From Artocarpus heterophyllus (taxonomy: Eukaryota; Streptophyta; Magnoliopsida; Rosales; Moraceae), in the NCBI GenBank assembly GCA_025403435.1, contig CM046333.1, forward strand, positions 13,975,770-14,039,769: 64,000 bases of DNA. Reading direction: 5' to 3'. The notes under the pieces are model-generated. The model searched no databases, was not told the DNA's origin, and saw only the letters and a program-made list of their open reading frames with translations. How positions within the stretch are numbered: the first letter of the stretch is position 1; every line of letters starts with the position of its first letter. This document shows, one piece after another, positions 13,631 to 27,012 of this stretch. The position numbers and the translations under genes are program-made.

Positions 13631-14754
13631 GGCTTCTTTTCTCATCTTTTATGATATTCGATTTTAAATAATTGAGAAACATATTAGGATCTATCTTATA
13701 TTTTGATTCTGGTTTGATGCTAGATATATGCTAGAATTATGGACATTAGAAAATCCTTAATTATTTGCATGTTTGGTGCCAATCCTTGACCATTGGAAAA
13801 TCTTTCTTGGTCAATGGGTCAATAAAGGAATGCTAAAACCAAAGATTTAAATGTGAAGGACATAGGTACAGTTTCTAAGGGAAAAAAAAGAATAAGTTTT
13901 ACTAAAACCTGAAAATATGCTTTTTTCCTATTCCATAATGTATATAAGCTATCTTGATCAGATTTTTATCAATGACCCTGGCCATTGTAGTTTATTAGTT
14001 TGAATTGAAAGATTGAAAACATTCAAATTTTTGTGAGAAAAAATACCACAACAAAAATGTTTAAATTATTATTTAAACCTATAAACTAAAGGGGGCTATA
14101 TCAATTCATGTATCTAATGATATTTAGAAGTGCGGCATGTGGGGCATATCTTTAATAATCAAAATTTATAAGCAATAAAATAAAAATAAAAAGAAGAAAC
14201 AATGTGCTGAAGAAATAAAAGTCTTGCGTAATTAAAAAAAAAAAAAACCGTTTGAGAAGAGCAGGGAAGGTAGGATTAGTGGATGGTCAAGTATGAAATG
14301 TTGGACTTCAGACCATGATTGTGGATGGAATGCCAAAATTCATAAATAAGCAAATTTTTTTTTTTTTTTTTTTTACTTATTGATTCATTTGCTTCTAAAA
14401 TTTTTGGATGAAAAATGGCTATGTAGTTAGAAAGAACCGGATTAGGCGATAAAGAGCTATTGATCGAGTGATAATTTTTTTTAAACTATAAGTTACCCTT
14501 GTTTGTTTTTATAAAATGGTTTTCTATCTTCTTGTTCTTTTTGTTTTTTGATCTCCTGAGTATTTAGTTGATAACATTCGTCAGCTACTTTATTTAATAA
14601 CGAAAATATAAATAATCAAAAAATGATAGCCCACAATTATTTAAAGAAATAGATTTATTGACTGCATATTTCATGTATACTTAACAGATAACATATGATC
14701 AATACAGAAAGATATAAAATTATCTAGGTATACATAATTGGAATAATACAAAAA

Positions 14755-15592
14755 TAGGGCTGTACAAAAACCGCCCCGCACCCGCCAACCGCCCGCACCC
14801 ATGCCCGCCCATCTCAAAAAAAACGGGTTTACGTTAGCAACCCACTGGTGGACGGGGTGAACCCGCCCACCAATATATTCGGTGGGCAAGTTTGGTTTTA
14901 AGTTTTTGAGGGGAGGTTCAACCCGCACCCGCCCGCCTATATATTTTTTTAAAAAAACTTATCATTTATTTGATTTTGTTCTTATTTTAGAGATGATTGA
15001 ACAATCCAATACTTCAAGCATGGGCTCGGCTGCCTCTTGACATATTAGAAATTGAAAACTCTCCTATTATTTTGTGAAGTGATCAAAATTCAAATCAAGT
15101 AAATTAGTAGAGAAAGCCCTAAAAGAAAAAGAACATTTGACTTTGTTCATCATTTCATTTGTAGCATTCTATTATTTTCAAACCTAGTGAATAGGCTTTA
15201 ATTTTTATGGACTCTTGACTTTATTTATCTCTTTATATGTAGTTGATGTTTCTTGTTGCAGTGAATGATTATATTTCTTAATTTGTACTTTTGAATATGA
15301 TCACTGTCTTTAAGCATCAAACTTGTTGGGAATGCTTTATGTATTATCATCTTATATTTTCTACAAATTTTCTTCACTTTCTAAAAAAAATGTCTAAAAA
15401 ATTACATTGGGCAATTGCATAGGTCTAAACCGTCTCAACCGACCCACACTCGCCCGCAACCATCCAAAACCAAACCAAAACCGCCCGCCATGTGGTAGGC
15501 GGTTTGCGGGTTGGTTAATCGCCAACGCACCATCTAAAAAAAGGACACCGCACCCGCCCAAAAACCATCAAATCGTCCGCTGTTCACCCCTA
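14755..15592. mobile_element. Non-autonomous hAT-type DNA transposon, 838 bp
   Basis: Flanked by a perfect 8-bp target duplication TACAAAAA (14747-14754 and 15593-15600). The ends are imperfect inverted repeats beginning TAGGGCTG and TAGGGGTG. Both subterminal regions are rich in CCGCCC/ACCCGC words, as in plant hAT derivatives, and the middle is AT-rich. No transposase frame exists, so it would need a transposase supplied elsewhere. Confidence 0.85.
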
Positions 15593-15600
15593 TACAAAAA

Positions 15601-18084
15601 CAAGTATTGCCGGAGGTAAAGTATTTTTTTGAGTTTTGTAGTTTGTAATTTCGTTTCTTTCAGTTGTCGGAAGGGTCCCAAGTTATTCCGAAACTGACAA
15701 GACACCAAAATGGTCGGTCCACAAGCATTTTCAAAAAATAAAACTCTCTAGCTCCCTCACGTCTTGAAAGGTTTCTAGAAAATGTTTTCAATGTCTATAA
15801 TTTGAGTCAAACTTCATCCATTTGCGCGCGAATATCTCATTAATTTGTTTCATTTTCTATTCTTCTTTCCAAATGCCACGTCCAAAATGGTATTTTATTC
15901 CAAATATGGTCTTATACTTTTCATACTATTTATCCAGATATAATTGGGTTATACCAATCCTTTTATCTTTATTAATTTATTTATTTATGTATTTATTTAT
16001 TTATTTCTTACAAACCAATTCAAAACACGTAGATATTCAGTTCGTCAAATGATTTTGGAATATGTGCGTCTAAACTTTTCTTAGAATTTTAATTTTTTCC
16101 TTAATTTATTATTCTCTTATGAGTTTAGTCTTCGCATTTTTTAAATGGAGCATATTTTACAATAAAAAAAAGAAGTCTTTACAAAGGAAATCAAAACATA
16201 AATTATCTACGAGGTGTATATGAAAAAATATTATTTGAAAGGGCTGTAAGAAAAAAAGACGCTTAGGTAGGGACATAATGAGAAAAAATATAATTTTTCC
16301 AAAACAATCAGGAAAAAGTATTTATGAGGGTTACATTTGGAAAAAAAAAATTACAGAACTACAAAAAATAGGCACATTTGAGAAAAACTTATATTATTAT
16401 AATAATAATAATAATATCAGTAGTAGTTGTAGCGGTAAACAACAACAACAACAACAACAACAAGAAATAAATAGATTAAATGTTATAATTTAAACGAGTG
16501 GGAAAAAAATTCTAGAAAGATAATTGATCAAGAACTCATATGAACAAATAAACAGCAGTTGAAAGGGTATAGCGAAGAAAAAATGGTTTAAATAAGGGCA
16601 TATTTGGAAAAAATAAAGGAAAAAAATTAAAGAAAATATATTTTCAAGAATCTAATAGTTCAAAGAGCCGCAGGAAAAAAAATCTCTCAATGGATATATA
16701 TTTAAGAATAAATTATTCAGAAAAACAATTAAAAAATATATGTAAATATCACTTTTGATACAATAATATTAGAAAAATTTTCATAAATATCATATTTTAA
16801 AACTTACTTTGCACTTGTTTTAAGTGTGGTATAAGTCAAATATATAATTTAATAATATGGTATATTTAAGTATGGCATGAATAAACATTTTTTTAAAAAA
16901 TATGCCTCAACATATTAATTTCCTCATAATATTATATTAGAACCTAAAAAAAAAGTAGATATTTTAAAGGATTGCTGCAATTGGGATTCTTTTATTTTAA
17001 GTCAGCCCAAAAACATATAAGGGAAATTGTAGTAAATACACTTTTTTAAAATTTATTAAAACACATAGCAGGTTTTGAAAATATTTATTACAAATAACAG
17101 ATTTTTTTATTACTATTTATTATAAATATTTTCAAAACTTGTTATTAATTTAAAAAAAAAATCCAAAAATTGTCTATGGCAATCATTCTCCCTTGATAAC
17201 AAAAATAAATCATAAGAAAAAGACAAAAACAACCTGACTCCTTTCTATTAGAGAACCACATGAATTCGGTGCAGCGGCAGTAGTAGTAGGAAAATACTTA
17301 GACATGACGTATTTGATAAGACTTATTTAATAAAGACAGGTTAAAAAATTATTTCCATAAAATTATTTGATTTTTTTATTAAATACAGAAGACCAAAAAT
17401 GCATGTTTAGACAAAATATGCTCGCTGAAACTTTCAAAAGAATTAAAACGATCAACATTTCAAATATATGTAAATTAAACACAGTACTCTTAATGTTTGA
17501 GTTCAAGATAAATATCTTAAATTCACATTCAATTCTTTATTTTTAAGCTTTTTGGCACTCTCTGAACTATTAACACTATATTTTGGTCCAATAGTTCATG
17601 TTACTTTTTTAAAAAAATTTTGAGGTTGTTTTTTTCATAGATAATAATTATATTTCCACCTTTATTTATTTGAACAACTATATCGTTCATTTCAACATAG
17701 ACCAAAAACAGCTAAAATATATATTAATTAATATAAACAATTTTTAAAAATAAAAATTAGGCAATGTAAAAACTCAAACTTATCAAAATACACTAATTAA
17801 ATTAAAGTTCTTTCTTTGGCCTAATTATCGATTAGAAGATTTCGCTTGTATGAATCGCTATTGGTTTGATACCAATAATGGCAGTCGTTTCAGTATGGTA
17901 AGGATAGATATGTATCCGCAATTTAAAAATGAAATTAACCGTGTACTGAAAAAAAGTAAAATACGGATTGATTTTATTTCCTGAACTATATTGCATATAT
18001 GAAGACAAAGAGATACACGCCTATATTGTTTTACATTTCATTATGATATACGATACTAATTCAATGACATATCAATATCTAAAA
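15601..18084. other. AT-rich intergenic sequence
   Basis: No gene supported. Contains a (TTTA)n tract near 15970-16010 and a (CAA)n run at about 16438-16462. The open frames here translate these simple repeats. Confidence 0.6.
17050..17150. repeat. Short inverted repeat, possible MITE remnant
   Basis: GGTTTTGAAAATATTTATTA and its near-complement further right (TAATAAATATTTTCAAAACT, allowing small differences) form arms of about 40 bases separated by a short T-rich spacer. Confidence 0.45.
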
Positions 18085-18201
18085 ATGATGCAAAAATCTT
18101 CTTAGTTTATTTTTAATTTTAGGTATAATTGTCTGCATTCACAAAAGACAAAACAATTATACCTAAAATTTAAAAATAAACTAAGAAGATTTTTGCATCA
18201 T
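18085..18201. repeat. Near-perfect 117-bp hairpin (48/49-bp arms, 20-nt loop)
   Basis: The left arm (18085-18132) begins ATGATGCAAAAATCTTCTTA. The right arm (18153-18201) is its reverse complement, differing by a single A/T indel. The loop is 18133-18152. It lies just upstream of a Copia fragment. It may be a foldback MITE or the source of a hairpin RNA. Confidence 0.85.
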
Positions 18202-19049
18202 ATTTAGTGAAAACAGATTTAGTTAATGATAGTGGCACATGCTGAAAGCCTATTGGCTTAGTTGGTTAGTTGTTGTACTGATTGTAGTTGCATTAACCTC
18301 TCTGCGTTTTGCAACATAATTTAATTAATGAGAAATTCTTCTCCCTTCTCATTCAATCACTTTCTTTACGATTTTTTCAGTTCTTTTTAGAAGAAGTTTT
18401 CTTTACATGGTATCAAAGCATTCTGGGTTGACATCAGAGAGTTCGTGAATCTGCCGTGGGTCAATTCACAAGCTCAAGCTTCCAAGTTTGTTCCGATCTC
18501 TTTTCCTTATCTGAATTCTTCGAAAGTTGGACAAGAATAGTTCTTGTTAAGCGAAAACAAGCGGTCGCAACAATTCAAGGTCATCGTCTCTGGAGATTTC
18601 TTTTTGGGACAACTACACCGCCATTAATGTTTAAAAATAGGAAACGATTTGTTTTTAGTTGGTATCTTTTTGTGTTAAGTTTTGTGAGTAATGGATATTT
18701 CTTTGATTTATTCAGGTTTATTTGATTGAGATTTTCTTAGTAAAATTTGAAATAAAATCTAAACAAAAAGGAAACGAACAACATTGACTTTACTGTTTTG
18801 TTTCTAATTTCCATTTTCTGAATGCAAGAAATGTTCATTTGACTGCATAGTCAAAGCGCGTAGACATCTTTTAGGATAACTTTCGATACAACAGAGTCAA
18901 ACTTTCTCAATTTGTTTTAAAGTGAAGATCTAAAAGCTAGGATCCAATTTTCATTTTGATTTCAAGCAGATTTGACCTTAGAATTAGGAGAAGGAATCTG
19001 GACACTTCTTTGAGGTTAGGTTTTGCCTATCTAAAAGATCATATATTTT

Positions 19050-19204
19050 GGGCGTTTGGTTATGGTCTCATAATTTTTGAAAATATTTTTGCACGTTTTT
19101 TGAGAGAAAAATTTTAAAAACACTCTTAACATAATTCTCAAAAAATTCTCATTTTTTAAAACAAAAATATTTTCACCTATTTTAAAAGCATAACCAAACG
19201 GCCC
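19050..19204. mobile_element. MITE with terminal inverted repeats
   Basis: Ends GGGCGTTTGGTTATG and CATAACCAAACGGCCC are inverted repeats with one indel. The AT-rich interior also pairs partly with itself. I could not see a certain target duplication. It sits within the degraded Copia leader. Confidence 0.75.
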
Positions 19205-20491
19205 CATTGTGATTCATTTTCAGAGTTTTATTGTGAGAGAAAACTTGAGTAAAAAACCTTAGTGTTTTAGACTTTAATACATTGCACTCATTCTTGTGTT
19301 ACCTTAGTGCATTTGTTCCAATCCAGAAGGTTTTAGGAGGATTGTTTGTAGGTTGAAGGCTCGTATTACACTAGTTGGACAAAAGGCGAACAAGGATAGC
19401 TTAGAGTAGGACGAGGAGTCTAAAAGAGGGCAAGCCAAAAAGAGTATTGTGTGAGTGGCACCCATGGAATTTTTTCCCCCACGCTAATCCGGGTTGTTTG
19501 TTTACACTGCTTTTATATTTGGTTGTTGTTTACACAATGTATCATTAACGTGTTCTATGCACTCAGAACATCGTTTGTTTCTTCTATCAGGTCTAATAAG
19601 TGGCATCAGAGTAGGATACCGCATCAATAGTGAGATCTCAAAATTAAGATCACATGGATGAACACAGAGAAGAAAGTTCAAATGTGAGGCCTCTACATGC
19701 AGCACCAACTATGCCTATTGGAAGGTATAATGAAAGCATTTCTGAGCTCCATTGATGAACATGCTTAGAGGAGTGTTGAACTAAGATGGTTACCACCCAC
19801 AAATATGGTCAATGGAGTTGTAAAACCTAAGGAGACAAAAGATTGGTCTTCTACTGAGTCTGACCTAGCCACCTAGAATGCAAAAGGTTTAAATGCCATT
19901 TTTACTATTGTTGATGCTAAGCAGTTCAAACTTATTTCTACATGCACAGAAGCAAAGGTGGCCTGGAAGAAGCTAGAAGTGGCTCATGAAGGAATAATTG
20001 AAGTTAAACGGTCGAAGCTACAAATGTTGGGCATATAGTTTGATGAAATTCACATGTGAGAAGATGAGACTTTCACTGAATTTTATTCTAGATTATGTGA
20101 TATTATGAACTCTTCATTTGCACTGAGTGTCGTGTATACAGAAGCTAAGATTGTGCAGAAAATCTTGAGATCTCGACCTGAGGGATTTTACACAAAGGTG
20201 ACCACTATTGAAGAGCATTGTGACTTGGATAGTATGATGGTCGACGAGCTCATAGGTTTTTGAAAAACCTATGAGATGAACGTGAAGAACGAAAAGAAAG
20301 AAAAGGACTGAGGCATAGCATGGGTGGCTAATGAAGAAGATGAGGATGAATTTCTTGATGGTGACCTAAGAGGCGATGCAATGGCTTTGTTGATATAGAA
20401 CATTAAGAAGTTCCTGAAGGATAATTTCTGTGGTAGAAACAATAAGAGATTCTCTGGTCTGAGGAGATAGAACCAGGGACACAAGAACCAT

Positions 20492-20983
20492 GTGAGCAAT
20501 AACAAGGATAATAGCATTGGCAAGAAGAAAGGGATTCAATGCAATGAATGTGAAGGCGATAGTCATATTATTGTTGACTGTACAAATACTCGTGCCAAGA
20601 AGAAAAGCAATAACAAAACCATGGCAATAACTTGGAGTGATAAAAAAGAAGACCTTAATGAGGAAGAAGATGATGTGGTTTTTAATTTTTGTGCTTTCAT
20701 TGGTACTACTAACTTTACTGTTAGTCGTGATGATGATTCAGAAAATAAAGGAGGCTATAATTTTGATGAACTCCAAGAAGCATATGACAAGTTGTATGCC
20801 TCATGGGAAAAGATGTTAAATAAGAATAGAATTTTGGAAGAAAAGATTGCAAGTCTACAATTGGAAAAGAAAGTGTTGGAAAGAGAAAACAACTCTCTAA
20901 GGCAACAGCTGGCTAACACCACAGAGAATCTTCGAGTTATCTCTACAGACCTAATTTTGTCCAAGGAGGCTCACAGGAGCTAA
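20492..20983 (+). pseudogene. Copia gag C-terminal fragment (zinc knuckle plus coiled coil)
   Basis: The longest open piece of the degraded gag, 163 codons. A CCHC knuckle near residues 17-30 would bind packaged RNA. Then comes a Lys-rich stretch, an acidic stretch, and a heptad-like region (SWEKMLNKNRILEEKIASLQ) typical of the gag tail in some Copia lineages. Stop codons precede it in the same frame, so it is not an independent gene. Confidence 0.65.
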
Positions 20984-21806
20984 CCATCGGGGCTGTGAAG
21001 CTTGATAAAGTGCTCAGTCTTGGCAAACCTAATAACATCAAGCACGGTCTGGGTTGCACTGAAGATGCTTCAAGTGCAAATAAAGGAAAGACCGTGTTCG
21101 TCAAGGTCAAATAAGTTGAAACCTCCAAGGTCAAAAAAGGCCCACTACATGACCAAAAGCACAAGTAGCAGAAACTGTAGTTCTTTTAACGATTGTGGAC
21201 ACAGACCATACCTGAACAAAACCGTGCCTACATTCGACAGACACCACACATCGAGATTTAGGTAAGTAATCAAGGTAAGAAATCTTGCAACATTCCCATA
21301 TGCCATCATAGTGGTATTAAAGGACATAGCAGGCCCAATTGCTTTCCATTATTGCAATTGATTCATCTAGATAGGGCATATGAGATTGTTCAGAATAAGA
21401 AACCTGTTAAGCCTAGGACTGTAAATGAAAAACTAGCTCGTAAAGTTAAAAGGATTTAGATGAGAAAAGATGATATAAAATTCTTTAATTCTCATAAAGC
21501 CCTTAAAGCTGTTACTTCTGGAGAATTTATTTTTTTGTTATAAATGATTATATCACAATAACATATACAAAAGAAAACAAAAGTTTACAGCAAAAAATTT
21601 ATAAAAGGCCAACTTATGCTAGCCTATTTAGCAAGATGGAATTGATTTGAGGGAAGATCATATATTCAAATCCTAAAAACAGCTAGCAATATTGCATATA
21701 TAAATAAATAAATAAATAATGCAAAGAAATATGTCATTGTTGCATCCAATTCACGTTCCATCAGTGACATAGTTGTGAATTAACAGTACCTTAATGTCAT
21801 GAGTAC

Positions 21807-22146
21807 TGTTGGACCCTTGATTGGTCCACGTGGAATGTTCAAAATGAGCGTTAACTGGCGTGCGGTTATTGGGGCAATTAACCACCCTCAACTGTATATA
21901 AACCGTGTGATGGTCACGGTTTAATGCGTGAATTCCGTTTCTTTGGTCCCTGGGCATACAAACAATTAAGCAAAATCATTACACCATCAGGATAATTTTG
22001 TGAGTGCTTAGAAAAAAGTCCAAAAACCAGTCTCCAAAAATTCCTCGTTTCGGCCCGAAGTTACACGACAATGGCAGGAGGTATTGTGCGATTCCTTTAC
22101 TTCTGCTTTTATGAATTCAACTGTTTGTGAATATTTATGATTAACA
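21807..22146 (+). repeat. 5' LTR of the Copia element
   Basis: Begins TGTTGGACCCTTGATTGG and ends near TTAACA. It includes a TATA-like TGTATATAAACC around 21894-21905. It matches the 3' LTR over almost its full length. Confidence 0.85.
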
Positions 22147-22148
22147 TT

Positions 22149-22162
22149 TGGCATCAGAGCCA
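22149..22162 (+). other. Primer-binding site of the Copia element
   Basis: TGGCATCAGAGCCA two bases after the LTR resembles the initiator-tRNA-Met complement (TGGTATCAGAGC) used by plant Copia elements. Confidence 0.75.
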
Positions 22163-23439
22163 ATTTAAAAACGCCTCTGCCTTGCTGTTAGTATATTCAG
22201 TTTTGAAAAGTTCACGTAAAATTTTTTTGGTGATTTCAGGTTTTTCATTTTAGAGTTTTTTAGTCAAAAATAAAATTAGAAATCATGAAGATATAAGATT
22301 TCTAAGATTTTTGCAATTTGAAATGTCAAAAACGGTGTCCGAAATGCTTAGAAATCGTTGGGTTTTGTACTGGGTCTGAACCGGGTTGTAACTAGGTCAA
22401 GAAGACCTGGCTCAAGGTTGAAGAAGACTGAAAATGACGTGTCGTTTTCGTTTTGAGTTCAGCAGCAAAAAAAAAAAACGATATGTCATTTTTGCCCTTT
22501 ACTGGGCGAAATGACATGTCGTTTACTTAAGGGGACATGCGCGTTTCAGAAGTAAAACGACAAGTTGTTTTGGGTGTCCTAACCCTAAAATGACAAGTCA
22601 TTTAATGAAGGCAGAAAATTGCAAAAAAAAAAAAAATTTAAGACACATTTTTTCCAAATTTGTTTATTTGGGATTTAAGTAAAAACCTTGTTTTATGGTT
22701 TTGTTTTGATGTGCTAAAAATTATATGTTGTTTTGTATGTATAATTCATTGCTAATTATGCATGCAATATTGCGTTAAATAATTTTAGCATATTGAAATT
22801 AATTATTTATTATGTGCTAAATATGTTATGCATAATTAGTGTGCCAATTTGTTCTTATATATATAATTTTGTGTTTTATTATGCATATTATAAAGTTAAG
22901 TTATGTAGCACAAATTTAGATTTTATTCATGACTATTTCAATTGCCTATACAATATGCAATTTTTTATGAATAATCTTATGAACAAAATTAAATGTCTGA
23001 GTAATCCATATGATTTTGAATAATTAGAGCTTAGCCTCAGCACCTCTAATTATGCAAAATTATATATTAATTGGTCTAGAATCACATTTGATTAAAGGAC
23101 ATTTATTGTAATTAGTTGTACTTAATACAATAAACTTTATCCCACATGATTTTTTATTATATTAGTATGACTAATTGGGATAAAATATCAAACTATATTT
23201 TCTAATTTACCCATAGGTATTAGAAATTAGAAAAGGGAACATAATTTGATAATTTTATCACACAGTAAAATGAATCTAATTGAATTATAACTTTAGCCTA
23301 CAGGTAAGTTTTATGTCACTAGATTCATGATTTTATGCATGATTTACATTGGTAAAGCATGGTTTATGTCTATTAGTCTCAATATTTTGGATCATAAGCA
23401 TGTTTATTTTAATTATGCAGTCATACAACCTATGAATTT

Positions 23440-24200
23440 TTTTTTGATGTTCGATGTGATATCCCTAAACTGAAAGGAGATAGCTATAAGGTCTAGAATG
23501 AGAGAATTCTCCTTCATTAGGGGTGGATGGACATTGATTATGCTATAAGGAAAGACGAGCTTGTAATCACTAAAACCAGCACTTAGGATGAGATTGCTCT
23601 TTATGAACGTTGGGAGCGATCTAATCGCCTTAACATCATGTTCATAAAGACCAAGATCTTTGTCGATATACGTGATTCCGTCAAACAGTATGACAAAGTC
23701 CGGGCATTCCTGAAGGCCATTGATGAGCAGTTTGAAACTTCAGATAAGGCACTTGCTAGCACCCTAATCATAAGGTTCTCGTCCTTGAGGCTTACTAGTG
23801 TGAGAGAGTGTGAGAGGTGTGCGTGAGCACATCATGAAGATGAGGGACATAGCGGCTCAACTTAAGAATCTTGAGGTGGATATGTCTAAGTCTTTTCTAG
23901 TGCACTACATTCTGCACACCTTTCCAAAGCCATATGGGCCCCTTAAAATTTCTTACAAGACACATAAAGACAAATAGTCAATCAATGAATTGCTGACCAT
24001 GTGTACTTAAGAAGAAGGGCAGCTAATAATGGAAATGGGTGAAACTGTACTGACAACGACCAAGGGAAAGAATCAGAATCAAGCCAGAGATAAGGGAAAG
24101 GTAAAATACCTTCCAAAGCTGTCATTAGGAAAGAATTCAAATGTTTCTTCTGTAAAAGGAAGGGACACATGAAGAAGGATTGTGGCAAATTTTAGAGTTG
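23440..24200 (+). pseudogene. Copia gag, broken
   Basis: Gag of the Copia element, which forms the virus-like particle. An open piece at 23638-23826 matches the Copia gag core. A zinc knuckle (CFFCKRKGHMKKDC) is encoded around 24137-24180. In-frame stops occur before and after, so no full protein can be made. Confidence 0.75.
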
Positions 24201-24209
24201 GCTTGAGAA

Positions 24210-24960
24210 AAAAGGTAATCCAGTCTCATTTGTTTGTTATGAATCTAATATGGTTGATATTGTTTATAACACATGGTGGATTGATTTCGGATCTGCAATC
24301 CATGTCGCGAATACCTTGTAGGGTATACGAAGCCTAAGGAAGCCAATGGCAAGTAAACAATGCATTTATTTTGAAAACAAGATGTGTTCACATGTAGATG
24401 TTGTTGGAACGTGCAATTTAGTTCTAAGTAGTGGTTTCATTTTAGATTTAGAAAAGACATTTTATATTTCAAGTTTTTCTAGAAATTTGATTTTTGTATC
24501 AAGACTTGTACCTTTGGGATATTCCTTTATTTTTTTAGAAAAATCCATCAGTTTATTTTATAAATCTGATCTTGTTGGGAATGGTATCTTGTCTGATGGT
24601 CTTTTCTCAATTAATTTGCAAAATGAACCATCTTATATTGCTATGCATGTTCAATCTGGCATTAAGCGTTGTGTTATAAATGAGGATTCCTCTATGTTAT
24701 GGCATCAGAGATTATGACATATTTCCATTACGAGAATCAAAAGGTTAGTAAATAACGGGGTACTCAGTACTTTGGATTTTACTGACTTTAAGACTTATGT
24801 GGGTTGCATTAAAGGAAAGCTAACCAACCAATCTAAGAAAGGTCCCAGGAGGAGTTCAGAAATATTAGAAATCATACATTCAGATATTTATAGTCCAGAC
24901 ATGGACTCATATGGCCCGAAATACTTCGTCTCTTTCATAGATGATTACTCATGATACATG
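24210..24960 (+). pseudogene. Copia protease and integrase N-terminal part, broken
   Basis: A protease start with WWIDFGSAIHV is visible; the expected catalytic Asp-Ser-Gly reads Asp-Phe-Gly, so the site is damaged. A GAG-pre-integrase stretch and the start of integrase (HSDIYSP, FVSFIDDYS) follow, with an in-frame stop after DDYS. The reading then runs into the nested LTR at 24980. Confidence 0.75.
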
Positions 24961-24979
24961 TATCTCTAATTGGTCATAC

Positions 24980-27012
24980 TGTTGGAAACAAAGTGCGCAG
25001 CGGAATTTTAAAAATTTTTCATCAGAGTATTTTCCAAAACACAAGTTTGACATGTTATATGTATAAATTAGACAGATCTTACTAACCTCAGTGTGCCGAA
25101 GAACCTCCGCGACCTGTGTAGAGAAGTAACGTTCTAAAAGAGCCTCAACCAACTGGTCTTCTTTGCTATTCTCTATCCACAACCGGAGTGAGTGTGGGCT
25201 CACACATACAGCTCTTCCACCGGTGACTCTCCTTCCAACCAACAGAGAGAACCCAAAGCTAGTGTTCGTGATTTGTGAACAAAAGCTCTCAGGGAGTTTT
25301 TTTTATGCTCACTAGAAGAGTATCACTCTTAATCTCTCAAATTGATCTGAGTAAATCATTAGACTCACTCCCTTTTTATACCTATTGGTCCTAGGGTCAG
25401 TCCATATCAGATTAGGTCTCAGAAAGTCGAAACAGAATCAAGTTCGGATCAATATCTGATAAGATACGCTTGAAAACGCGTAATCTTAACTGTCGTCGGT
25501 CGGCAGGCCGAACTTTCTGATAGGCAGGCCGAACAGGCCAGTTCGGCAGGCCGAATACGTCATTTGGCAGGCCGAACTGCCGAGAAAAAATCCCCGCAAA
25601 TCTTTTATTTTCCACCCAAGATTCTAAAGGATAAAGTCTCAGTTTTGATTCAAATAGCCCAATAGAAAAGATATCTGATCAAAACAAACTTTATCAAGAT
25701 AATCTCTAAGAAAATAAATCAATTCACAATAATTCTTCAAGTTTATCTTGTTCTAATTGTCCAAAATTAAAACAATCGATAAACAGACAAGAATTATCCG
25801 AACGCAATAATTCAACAGGTTTATCTTGAACTAATTTCTTACATAATTAATTCAACCGATAAACAGACATGAATTATTTGATTCTTATAAATTTTAAACC
25901 AATCTGATAAATCCAACATAAGTCACCAATTATTGGAAAAGCACGCCGTATTGTTACAGGATTTTGTGAGCTAGCAAAAGGGACCAAAATGGACCTATAA
26001 AGTTCAAGCTCATGATAATTATGAAACCTAATATCCCAGATATACATTTCACAATTATCAACTCCAACGCTACTCCACTAAAAGCTTGGAGCTGCACTCT
26101 CGAACTTTATAGAATTACGAAGCTCGTGTAGCTAAGTCTCCATGACATATCATAGTGTATCACATCCCCATATGATCATCCATAATCGGCTTAAGGACAA
26201 GTTCTATCTTACCTTCCCGATTATTTTATCTTGCGTTCCATTGTCTCACCATTAGAAAACTTACCATCCATAGATAGTATACCATTCGGTTACACCTATG
26301 TATCCAAATGATTGAGCGCTCCAGTTTTCCAATTACATGACAACGCATATAAGAGGATATCATTACTCCTAAAGAGGAGCTATGGATTCCATATCTATGA
26401 ATAACAAGTCTACGCTATCAAGAGTCATGCCTCCAACGTATCGGCATGCATGCCACTATAGAGATGTGGGAGTCACCCATTGGTACATCAAAAGACACAA
26501 GTCGAGACAACGGGCCCATTATTCATCTCAGGATTAAGATACAATACAAATGATTGTCTAAAATGAATCGATTTTCCAAGACAGAATTATTAATCCAAAT
26601 CAGTTCACTTTATGTCCCGATCCAACACATCGTCACCTTTGACAACGTGCCAATGTTTCTATTCATGGAGTCCAACTCCGATGGTCAAGACAAACCATCT
26701 CCCAAAAGGGATATAGACAACATAACAATCTTTACATGAATAAAGCGCCCAACTTTATTCCCTCGATTGCGGATCATATGTTTTAGACCGTCACCCTAAG
26801 AATTGCGTCTTCCGCATAATCATCCCATCATATGCCCAATTCTTAAGGTTTAGACTGACAGTCTCAGACTACTGTTTGCTTATCATACATTCAACAAATA
26901 TGAACGTAAAGAGGACAATATTTGGTATATATAAATGAATAAATTCTTTATTGATAAAAATGTCTCCAAAAACGTATTACATTTTTACTCCTTAGAGCAT
27001 ACATGTCTAACA
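24980..27012 (-). mobile_element. Solo LTR (about 2.0 kb) inserted in the Copia integrase
   Basis: In the minus orientation it begins TGTTAGACATGTATGC and ends GCGCACTTTGTTTCCAACA, a pattern common for plant Copia LTR ends. It is flanked by CATAC (24975-24979) and TATAC (27013-27017), a 5-bp target duplication with one substitution. Removing it restores continuity of the integrase sequence around it. No primer-binding site or coding region is inside, so it is best read as a solo LTR in antisense to its host element. Confidence 0.75.
25494..25590. repeat. Cluster of GGCAGGCCGAA palindromic units
   Basis: Four degenerate copies of a GC-rich unit, TTCGGC-AG-GCCGAA, lie within about 100 bases in an AT-rich LTR. 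The same unit is clustered at 48964-49146 in another LTR. Confidence 0.8.

Larger units (their letters stand above)
18230..21530 (+). mobile_element. Degraded Copia-type retrotransposon fragment(s)
   Basis: A primer-binding-like TGGTATCAAAGC lies at 18408-18419 after probable LTR sequence. A second one, TGGCATCAGAG, lies at about 19601, so this may be two elements joined. From about 19650 a Copia gag frame with several stop codons can be followed. It has a CCHC zinc knuckle (CNECEGDSHIIVDC, 20540-20580) followed by an acidic and coiled-coil-like stretch (20640-20983). Protease, integrase and reverse transcriptase are absent, so it is truncated. A MITE interrupts the leader. Confidence 0.7.

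Noticed and set aside
14671..15619. Pro/Arg-rich frames at both ends of the hAT element
   Set aside because: They are translations of the CCGCCC subterminal repeats of a non-coding transposon.
16438..16462. Poly-Gln coding run
   Set aside because: A (CAA)n microsatellite in intergenic DNA, not in a supported gene.
25494..25590. Repeat-spacer pattern like a short CRISPR array
   Set aside because: Units are degenerate, spacing is irregular, and it lies in a plant LTR.
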